A stretch of 64,000 nucleotides of DNA, from NCBI RefSeq assembly GCF_051401765.1, contig NW_027480468.1:3038001-3102000 (forward strand), read 5' to 3'. The notes beneath the pieces were generated by a model, which did no database searches, was not told the origin of the DNA, and saw nothing but the letters and a program-made list of their open reading frames with translations. Source of the DNA: Calliopsis andreniformis. Lineage: Eukaryota; Arthropoda; Insecta; Hymenoptera; Andrenidae. Both the position numbers and the translations under genes were made by a program. Shown piece after piece: positions 51,522 to 62,360 of the stretch. Positions within the stretch are counted from its first letter, which is position 1; every line of letters starts with the position of its first letter.

Positions 51522-53696
51522 GGGATTGAGGATTGAGGATTGAGGATTGAAGATTCAGGATTGGGTATTGCGGATTGAACATTGAGGATTGAGGATTGAG
51601 GATTGAGGATTGAGGATTGAGGATTGAGGACTGAATATTGAATATTGATGATTGAACATTGAGGATTGAGGATTGAGGGTTGTGGATTGAGGACAAGGAC
51701 TGGGGGTTCAGTATTGATGGTTGAGGTCTGATTATTGAGGATTGAGTATTGAGAATTGAGGACTGAAGATTGAGTATTGAGGATTGAAGATTGAGGGTTG
51801 AGGATTGAGGATTGAGTATTGAGGATTGAGGATTGAGGACTGAGTATTAAGGATTGAGATTTGAGGATTGAGGATTGAGGATTGAGGGTTGAAGATTGAG
51901 GATTGGGTATCGAGGATTGAACATTGAGGATTGAGGAATGAGGATTGAGGATTGAGGACGAGGACTGAGGGTTGAGGAATGAGGATTGAAGACTGAGGAT
52001 TGGTTATTGAGGATTGAAGAATGAGGACTGAGGGTTGAGGATTGAGTATCGAGGATTGAATATTGAGTATTGAGGATTGAAGGTTGCGGATTGAGGACTG
52101 AGGATTGAGGATTGAGGATTGAGGATTGCGGGTTGATGATTGAAGATTGAAGATTGAGGATTGAGGACTGAGGATTAAAGATTGAGTATTGAGGATTGAA
52201 GATTGAGGATTGATGATTGAGGATTGATGATTGAGTATTGAGGATTGAGGATTGAGGATTGAGTATTGAAGATTGAGGATTGATGATTGAGGATTGTGGA
52301 TTGAGGATTGAGGATTGAGTATTGAGGATTGAGGATTGAAGATTGAGTATTGAGGATTGAAGATTGAGAATTGAGGATTGAGGTTTGAACATTGAGGACT
52401 GAGTGTTGAGGGTTGAAGTTTGAGGATTGAGGACTGAGGATTGAAGATTGAGGATTGGTTATTGAGGATTGAGGATTGAGGATTGAGGATTGCGGGTTGA
52501 GGATTGAAGATTGAAGATTGAGGATTGAGGAGTGAGGATTAAAGATTGAGTATTGAGGATTGAAGATTGAGGATTGATGATTGAGCATTGAGGATTGAGT
52601 ATTGAGGATTGAGGATTGAGGATTGAGGATTGAAGATTGAGGATTGGGTATTGGGGATTGAGGATTGAGGATTTAAGATTGAGCATTGAGGATTGAAGGT
52701 TGAGAATTGAGGATTGAGGATTGAACATTGAGGACTGAGTGTTGAGTGTTGAGTGACGAGAATTGATGTTTGTGGATAGAGATTTGAAGATTGCAGATTG
52801 AGTATTGAGTATTGAAAACTGTGAATTGAGGATATTCTATTGAGGATTGAGGATTGTCACCTGATTGTTCAGGACTGAGGGCTGGAGATTGAGGATTCAG
52901 GATCGAGGATTCAGAATTGAGGTTTCAGGACTGAGGATTGAGGGTTGAGGATTGAGGATTGAAGAGTGAGTATTGAGGATTGAAGATTGAGGATTGAGGA
53001 ATGAGGATCGAAGATTGAGGATTGGTTATTGAGGATTGAAGAATGAGGACTGAGGGTTGAGGATTGAGGATTGAGGATTGAAGATTGAGTATTGAGGATT
53101 GAATGTTGCGGATTGAGGACTGAGGATTGAGGATTGAGGATTGAGGATTGCGGGTTTAGGGTTGAAGATTGAAGATTGAGGATTGAGGACTGAGGATTGA
53201 GGATTGAGGATTGTGTATTGAGGATTGAGGATTGAGGATTGAGTATTGAGGATTGAGGATTGATGATTGAGGATTGAGGATTGAGGATTGAGGATTGAGG
53301 TTTGAGTATAGATGATTGAGGATTGAAGATTGAGTATTGAGGATTGAATATTGAGGATTGATGATTGAGGATTGAGGATTGAGGATTGAGGATTGAGGAT
53401 TGAGGGTTGAGGATTGAGGGTTGAGGATTGAGGATTGAAGATTGAGTATTGAGGATTGAAGATTGAGGATTGAGGATTGAGGGTTGAGGGTTGAGTGATG
53501 AGAATTGATGTTTGTGGATAGAGATTTGAAGATTGCAGATTGAGTATTGCGTATGGAAAGTTCTGAACTGAGGATATTCTAGTGAGGATTGAGGATTGAC
53601 AACTGATTGTTGAGGACTGAGGGCTGAAGATTGAGGATTCAGGATTGAGGATTCAGGATTGTGGTTTGAGGACTGAGGATTGAGGATTGAGGATTG
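51522..53696. repeat. Mosaic segment with II (52831) and Ia (53573)
   Basis: Starts as a relative of about 13.68-13.85 kb (GATTCAG-GATTGGG-TATTGCG run), passes through stretches like 22.3 kb, and ends as the II-742-Ia arrangement also seen at 11401-12143. A plant-type telomere heptamer, TTTAGGG, occurs once at 53155-53161 where other copies read TTTAGGA. It is a single point change. Confidence 0.7.
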
Positions 53697-56389
53697 AGGA
53701 TGAGGGCTGAGGCCTGAGGACTGAGGATTGAGAATTGAAGAGTGAGGATTGAGTATTGAAGACTGAGGATTGGGTATTGAGTATTGAGGATTGAAGATTG
53801 AGGATTGAGGATTGAGGATTGAGGATTGAGGATTGAGGATTGAAGATTGAGAATTGAGGAATGAGGTTTGAACATTGAGGACTGAGTGTTGAGGGTTGAA
53901 GATTGAGGATTGAGGATTCAGGATTGAGGATTGAGGATTGAGGATGAGGGCTGAGGGTTGAGGATTGAGGTTTAAGGAATGAGGACTGAGGATTGAGGAT
54001 TGAGAATTGAGGATTGCGAATTGAGGATTGAAGTTTGAGGATTGGGTACTGAGGATTGAAGGATGAGGATTTAGGAATGAGGATTGAGGATTGAGGATTG
54101 AGGATTGAGGATTGAGGATTGAAGATGGAGTATTGAGGTTTGAAGACTGACGATTGAGGGTTGAGGAATGCGGATTGAGGATTGAGGTTTGAGGATTGAT
54201 GATTGAGTATTGACGATTGAAGTTTGAGGATTGATGATTGGGGATTGAGGATTGAGGATTGATGATTGAGGATTGGGGACTGAGTGTTGAGGTTTTAGTG
54301 GTGAGAATTGATGTTTGTGGGTAGAGATTTAAAGATTACAGATTCAGTATTGAGTATTGAAAACTGTGAATTGATGATATTCTATTGAGGATTGAGAAAT
54401 GACATCTGATTGTTGAGGACTGAGGTCAGAAGATTGAGGATTCAGGATTGAGGATTCAGGATTGAGGTTCGAGGTCTGAGGATTGAGGATTGAGGAGCGA
54501 GGATTGAGGATTGAGGATTGAGGATTGAAGATTGAGGATTGGGTATTGCTGATTGAACATTGAGGAATGAGGATTGAGGATTGAGGATTGAGGATTGAGG
54601 ACTGAAGATTGAATGTTGATGATTGAAGATTGAGGATTGAGGATTAAGCGCTGTGGAATGAGGACGAGGACTGAGGGCTGAGTATTGATGTTTGAGGTCT
54701 GAGGATTGAGGATTGAGGGTTGAGGATTGAGGATTGAGGATTGAGGATTGAAGATTGAGGTTTGGGTATTGAGGATTGAAGAATGAGGATTGAGGATTGA
54801 GGATTGAGGATTGAGGATCGAAGGTTGAGTTTTGAGGATTGAAGATTGAGGATTGAGGATTGAGGATTGAGGATTGAGGATTGAGGATTGCGGATTGAGG
54901 ATTGAGGATTGAGGATTGAGGATTAAAGATTGAGTCTTGAGGATTGAAGATTGAGGATTGAGGATTGAGGATTGAGTATTGAGGATTGAGGATTGAGGAT
55001 TGAGTATTGAAGATTGAGGATTGATGATTGAGGATTGAGGATTGAGGATTGAGGATTGAGTATAGATGATTGAGGATTGATGATTGAGTATTGAGGATTG
55101 AAGATTGAGAATTGTGGATTGAGGTTTGAACATTGAGGACTGAGTGTTGAGGGTTGAAGATTGAGGATTGAGGATTGAGGATTGAGGATTGAGGATTGAG
55201 GATGAGGGCTGAGGGTTGAGGATTGAGGTTTCAGGACTGAGGACTGAGGATTGAGGATTGAGAATTGAGGATTGAGGATTGAGGGTTGAAGATTGAGGAT
55301 TGGGTATTGAGGATTGAAGGATGAGGATTGAGGATTGAGGATTGAGGATTGAGGGTTGAGGATTGAAGATTGAGTATTGAGGTTTGAAGACAGACGGTTG
55401 AGTGTTGAGGATTGAGGATTGAGGTTTGAGGATTGATGATTGAGTATTGAGGATTGAAGATTGAGGATTGAGGATTGAGGATTGAGGATTGAGGATTGAT
55501 GATTGAGGATTGGGGACTGAGTGTTGAGGTTTGAGTGATGAGAATTGATGTTTGTGGATAGAGATTTAAAGAATACAGATTCAGTATTGAGTATTGAAAA
55601 CTGTGAATTGATGATAAACTATTGAGGATTGAGAATTGACAACTGATTGTTGAGGACTGAGGTCTGAAGATTGAGGATTCAGGATTGAGGTTTGAGGACT
55701 GAGGATTGAGGATTGAGGAGTGAGGATTGAGGATTGAGGATTGAGGATTGAGGATTGAGGATTGAAGATTGAGGATTGGGTATTGCTGATTGAACATTGA
55801 GGAATGAGGATTGAGGATTGAGGATTGAGGGTTGAGGACTGAAGATTGAATGTTGATGATTGAAGATTGAGGATTGAGGATTGAGCGTTGTGGATTGAGG
55901 ACGAGGACTGAGGGTTGAGTTTTGATGTTTGAGGTCTGAGGATTGAGGATTGAGGTTTGAGGATTGAGGTTTGAGGATTGAAGATTGAGGATTAAAGATT
56001 GAGTATTCAGGATTGAAGATTGAGGATTGATGATTGAGGATTGAGGATTGAGGATTGAGGATTGAGGATTGAGGATTGAGGATTGAGGGTTGAGGATTGA
56101 GGATTGAAGATTGAGTATTGAGGATTGAAGATTGAGGATTGAGGATTGAGGGTTGAGGGTTGAGTGATGAGAATTGATGTTTGTGGATAGAGATTTGAAG
56201 ATAGCAGATTGAGTATTGCGTATGGAAAGTTCTGATATGAGGATATTCTAGTGAGGATTGAGGATTGACAACTGATTGTTGAGGACTGAGGGCTGAAGAT
56301 TGAGGATTCAGGATTGAGGATTCAGGATTGTGGTTTGAGGACTGAGGATTGAGGATTGAGGATTTAGGATGAGGGCTGAGGCCTGAGGA
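53697..56389. repeat. 2,669-bp tandem duplication, left copy
   Basis: Matches 56366-59058 at offset 2,669, and I noticed no difference inside. It holds IV (54376), V (55613) and Ia variant (56242), whose spacings 803, 1,237 and 629 sum to exactly 2,669. Five six-base units make it 382 units. The crossover lies in 56366-56389, bounded by a GATTTAG shared by 56.36 and 59.03 kb and a GACTGAG shared by 53.72 and 56.39 kb. Confidence 0.93.
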
Positions 56390-59058
56390 CTGAGGATTGA
56401 GAATTGAAGAGTGAGGATTGAGTATTGAAGACTGAGGATTGGGTATTGAGTATTGAGGATTGAAGATTGAGGATTGAGGATTGAGGATTGAGGATTGAGG
56501 ATTGAGGATTGAAGATTGAGAATTGAGGAATGAGGTTTGAACATTGAGGACTGAGTGTTGAGGGTTGAAGATTGAGGATTGAGGATTCAGGATTGAGGAT
56601 TGAGGATTGAGGATGAGGGCTGAGGGTTGAGGATTGAGGTTTAAGGAATGAGGACTGAGGATTGAGGATTGAGAATTGAGGATTGCGAATTGAGGATTGA
56701 AGTTTGAGGATTGGGTACTGAGGATTGAAGGATGAGGATTTAGGAATGAGGATTGAGGATTGAGGATTGAGGATTGAGGATTGAGGATTGAAGATGGAGT
56801 ATTGAGGTTTGAAGACTGACGATTGAGGGTTGAGGAATGCGGATTGAGGATTGAGGTTTGAGGATTGATGATTGAGTATTGACGATTGAAGTTTGAGGAT
56901 TGATGATTGGGGATTGAGGATTGAGGATTGATGATTGAGGATTGGGGACTGAGTGTTGAGGTTTTAGTGGTGAGAATTGATGTTTGTGGGTAGAGATTTA
57001 AAGATTACAGATTCAGTATTGAGTATTGAAAACTGTGAATTGATGATATTCTATTGAGGATTGAGAAATGACATCTGATTGTTGAGGACTGAGGTCAGAA
57101 GATTGAGGATTCAGGATTGAGGATTCAGGATTGAGGTTCGAGGTCTGAGGATTGAGGATTGAGGAGCGAGGATTGAGGATTGAGGATTGAGGATTGAAGA
57201 TTGAGGATTGGGTATTGCTGATTGAACATTGAGGAATGAGGATTGAGGATTGAGGATTGAGGATTGAGGACTGAAGATTGAATGTTGATGATTGAAGATT
57301 GAGGATTGAGGATTAAGCGCTGTGGAATGAGGACGAGGACTGAGGGCTGAGTATTGATGTTTGAGGTCTGAGGATTGAGGATTGAGGGTTGAGGATTGAG
57401 GATTGAGGATTGAGGATTGAAGATTGAGGTTTGGGTATTGAGGATTGAAGAATGAGGATTGAGGATTGAGGATTGAGGATTGAGGATCGAAGGTTGAGTT
57501 TTGAGGATTGAAGATTGAGGATTGAGGATTGAGGATTGAGGATTGAGGATTGAGGATTGCGGATTGAGGATTGAGGATTGAGGATTGAGGATTAAAGATT
57601 GAGTCTTGAGGATTGAAGATTGAGGATTGAGGATTGAGGATTGAGTATTGAGGATTGAGGATTGAGGATTGAGTATTGAAGATTGAGGATTGATGATTGA
57701 GGATTGAGGATTGAGGATTGAGGATTGAGTATAGATGATTGAGGATTGATGATTGAGTATTGAGGATTGAAGATTGAGAATTGTGGATTGAGGTTTGAAC
57801 ATTGAGGACTGAGTGTTGAGGGTTGAAGATTGAGGATTGAGGATTGAGGATTGAGGATTGAGGATTGAGGATGAGGGCTGAGGGTTGAGGATTGAGGTTT
57901 CAGGACTGAGGACTGAGGATTGAGGATTGAGAATTGAGGATTGAGGATTGAGGGTTGAAGATTGAGGATTGGGTATTGAGGATTGAAGGATGAGGATTGA
58001 GGATTGAGGATTGAGGATTGAGGGTTGAGGATTGAAGATTGAGTATTGAGGTTTGAAGACAGACGGTTGAGTGTTGAGGATTGAGGATTGAGGTTTGAGG
58101 ATTGATGATTGAGTATTGAGGATTGAAGATTGAGGATTGAGGATTGAGGATTGAGGATTGAGGATTGATGATTGAGGATTGGGGACTGAGTGTTGAGGTT
58201 TGAGTGATGAGAATTGATGTTTGTGGATAGAGATTTAAAGAATACAGATTCAGTATTGAGTATTGAAAACTGTGAATTGATGATAAACTATTGAGGATTG
58301 AGAATTGACAACTGATTGTTGAGGACTGAGGTCTGAAGATTGAGGATTCAGGATTGAGGTTTGAGGACTGAGGATTGAGGATTGAGGAGTGAGGATTGAG
58401 GATTGAGGATTGAGGATTGAGGATTGAGGATTGAAGATTGAGGATTGGGTATTGCTGATTGAACATTGAGGAATGAGGATTGAGGATTGAGGATTGAGGG
58501 TTGAGGACTGAAGATTGAATGTTGATGATTGAAGATTGAGGATTGAGGATTGAGCGTTGTGGATTGAGGACGAGGACTGAGGGTTGAGTTTTGATGTTTG
58601 AGGTCTGAGGATTGAGGATTGAGGTTTGAGGATTGAGGTTTGAGGATTGAAGATTGAGGATTAAAGATTGAGTATTCAGGATTGAAGATTGAGGATTGAT
58701 GATTGAGGATTGAGGATTGAGGATTGAGGATTGAGGATTGAGGATTGAGGATTGAGGGTTGAGGATTGAGGATTGAAGATTGAGTATTGAGGATTGAAGA
58801 TTGAGGATTGAGGATTGAGGGTTGAGGGTTGAGTGATGAGAATTGATGTTTGTGGATAGAGATTTGAAGATAGCAGATTGAGTATTGCGTATGGAAAGTT
58901 CTGATATGAGGATATTCTAGTGAGGATTGAGGATTGACAACTGATTGTTGAGGACTGAGGGCTGAAGATTGAGGATTCAGGATTGAGGATTCAGGATTGT
59001 GGTTTGAGGACTGAGGATTGAGGATTGAGGATTTAGGATGAGGGCTGAGGCCTGAGGA
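56366..59058. repeat. 2,669-bp tandem duplication, right copy
   Basis: Contains IV (57045), V (58282) and Ia variant (58911). The lack of visible differences from the left copy suggests this is the youngest event in the window, or an assembly duplication. Confidence 0.93.
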
Positions 59059-60220
59059 TTGAGGATTGAGAATTGAGGAGTGAGGATTGAGTATTGAAGA
59101 CTGTGGATTGGGTATTGAGTATTGAGGATTGAAGATTGAGGATTGAGGATTGAGGATTGAGGATTGAGGGTTGAGGATTGAAGATTGAGAATTGAGGATT
59201 GAGGTTTGAACATTGAGGACTGAGTGTTGAGGGTTGAAGATTGAGGATTGAGGATTGAGGATTGAGGATTGAGGATTGAGGATGAGGGCTGAGGGTTGAG
59301 GATTGAGGTTTAAGGACTGAGGACTGAGGATTGAGGATTGAGAATTGAGGATTGAGGATTGAGGATTGAAGATTGAGGATTGGGTATTGAGGATTGAAGG
59401 ATGAGGATTGAGGATTGAGGATTGAGGATTGAGGATTGAGGATTGAGAATTGAAGATTGAGTATTGAGGTTTGAAGACTGACGATTGAGGGTTGAGGAAT
59501 GCGGATTGAGGATTGAGGTTTGAGGATTGATGATTGAGTATTGACGATTGAAGTTTGAGGATTGAGGATTGGGGATTGAGGATTGAGGATTGATGATTGA
59601 GGATTGGGGACTGAGTGTTGAGGTTTGAGTGATGAGAATTGATGTTTGTGGGTAGAGATTTAAAGATTACAGTTTCAGTATTGAGTATTGAAAACTGTGA
59701 ATTGATGATATTCTATTGAGGATTGAGAAATGACAACTGATTGTTGAGGACTGAGGTCAGAAGATTGAGGATTCAGGATTGAGGATACAGGATTGAGGTT
59801 CGAGGTCTGAGGATTGAGGATTGAGGTTCGAGGATTGAGGATTTAGGATTGAGGATTGAAGATTGAGGATTGGGTATTGCTGATTGAACATTGAGGAATG
59901 AGGATTGAGGATTGAGGATTGAGGATTGAGGACTGAAGATTGAATGTTGATGATTGAAGATTGAGGATTGAGGATTGAGCGTTGTGGAATGAGGACGAGG
60001 ACTGAGGGTTGAGTATTGATGTTTGAGGTCTGAGGATTGAGGATTGAGGGTTGAGGATTGAGGATTGAGGATTGAGGATTGAAGATTGAGGTTTGGGTGT
60101 TGAGGATTGAAGAATGAGGATTGAGGATTGAGGATTGAGGATTGAGGATCGAAGGTTGAGTTTTGAGGATTGAAGATTGAGGATTGAGGATTGAGGATTG
60201 AGGGTTGAGGATTGAGGATT
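59059..60220. repeat. Mosaic segment with IV (59707)
   Basis: Relative of 48.1-48.9 kb (offset 10,952 to 10,959) at the start. After the type IV module it resembles the 54.5-54.8 kb version with GTTCGAG and GGTCTGAG. Ordinary heptamers fill the rest. Confidence 0.7.
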
Positions 60221-62360
60221 GAAGATTGAGGATTGGGGACTGAGTGTTGAGGGTTGAGTGATGAGAGTTGATGTTTATGGATATAGATTTGAAGATTGCA
60301 GATTGAGTATTGCGTATGGAAAGCTCTGAACTGAGGATATTCTATTGAGGATTGAGAATTGACAACTGATTGTTGAGGACTGAGGTCTGAAGATTGAGGA
60401 TTCAGGATTGAGGATTCAGGATTGAGGTTTGAGGACAGAGGATTGAGGATTGAGGAGTGAGGATTGAGGATTGAGGATTGAGGATTGAGGATTGAAGATT
60501 GAGGATTGGGTATTGGGGATTGAGGATTTAAGATTTAAGATTGAGCATTGAGGATTGAAGATTGAGAATTGAGGATTGAGGATTGAACATTGAGGACTGA
60601 GTGTTGAGTGTTGAGTGACGAGAATTGATGTTTGTGGATAGAGATTTGAAGATTGCAGATTGAGTATTGAGTATTGAAAGCTGTGAATTGAGGATATTCT
60701 ATTGAGGATTGAGGATTGTCACCTGATTGTTCAGGACTGAGGGCTGGAGATTGAGGATTCAGGATCGAGGATTCAGAATTGAGGTTTCAGGACTGAGGAT
60801 TGAGGGTTGAGGATTGAGGATTGAAGATTGAGTATTGAGGATTGAAGATTGAGGATTAAGGAATGAGGATTGAAGATTGAGGATTGGTTATTGAGGATTG
60901 AAGAATGAGGACTGAGGGTTGAGGATTGAGGATTGAGGATTGAGGACTGAATATTGAATATTGATGATTGAACATTGAGGATTGAGGATTGAGGGTTGTG
61001 GATTGAGGACAAGGACTGGGGGTTCAGTATTGATGGTTGAGGTCTGATTATTGAGGATTGAGTATTGAGAATTGAGGACTGAAGATTGAGTATTGAGGAT
61101 TGAAGATTGAGAATTGAGGATTGAGCGTTGTGGAATGAGGACGAGGACTGAGGGTTGAGTATTGATGTTTGAGGTCTGAGGATTGAGGATTGAGGATTGA
61201 GAATTGAGGATTGAGGAATGAGGATTGAAGACTGAGGATTGGTTATTGAGGATTGAAGAATGAGGACTGAGGGTTGAGGATTGAGTATCGAGGATTGAAT
61301 ATTGAGTATTGAGGATTGAAGGTTGCGGATTGAGGACTGAGGATTGACGATTGAGGATTGAGGATTGCGGGTTGATGATTGAAGATTGAAGATTGAGGAT
61401 TGAGGACTGAGGATTAAAGATTGAGTATTGAGGATTGAAGATTGAGGATTGATGATTGAGGATTGAGGATTGAGTATTGAGGATTGAGGATTGAGGATTG
61501 AGTATTGAAGATTGAGGATTGATGATTGAAGATTCAGGATTGAGGATTGAGCGTTGTGGAATGAGGACGAGGACTGAGGGTTGAGTATTGATGTTTGAGG
61601 TCTGAGGATTGAGGATTGAGGGTTGAGGATTGAGGATTGAGGATTGAGGATTGAAGATTGAGGTTTGGGTATTGAGGATTGAAGAATGAGGATTGAGGAT
61701 TGAGGATTGAGGATTGAGGATCGAAGGTTGAGTTTTGAGGATTGAAGATTGAGGATTGAGGATTGAGGATTGAGGATTGAGGATTGAGGAATGCGGATTG
61801 AGGATTGAGGATTGAGGATTAAGTATTAAAGATTGAGTATTGAAGATTGCAGATTGAGTATTGAGTATTGAAAACTGTGAATTGAGGATATTCTATTGAG
61901 GATTGAGGATAGTCACCTGATTGTTCAGGACTGAGGGCTGAAGATTGAGGATTCAGGATTGAGGGTTCAGAATTGATGTTTGAGGAGTTAGGATTGAGGG
62001 TTGAGGATTGAAGATTGAGTATTGAGGATTGAAGATTGACGATTGAGGATTGCGGATTGATGATTGAGTATTGAGGATTGAAGACTGAGGATTGAGGATT
62101 GAGGATTGAGGGTTGAGGATAGAAGATTGATGTTTGGGGACTGAGTATTGAGGGTTGAGTGATGAGAATTGGTGTTTGTGGATAGAGATTTAAAGATTGC
62201 GGATTGAGTATTGTGTATTGAAAACTGTGAATTGATGATATTCTATTGAGGATTGAGAATTGACAACTGATTGTTGAGGACTGAGGTCTGAAGATTGAGT
62301 ATTCAGGATTGAGGATTCAGGATTGAGGTTTGAGGACTGAGGATTGAGGATTGAGGATTG
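60221..62360. repeat. Copy of 49382-51521
   Basis: Carries Ib (60336), II (60693) and the type VI pair (61887, 62237). Homology fades near 62347-62366, where this copy has GATTGAG and GATTAAG units in place of GATTGCG and GATTGAG. Confidence 0.85.

Noticed and set aside
53155..53161. Plant-type telomere heptamer TTTAGGG
   Set aside because: A single occurrence created by one A-to-G change in a unit that reads TTTAGGA in the related copies; there is no tandem run.
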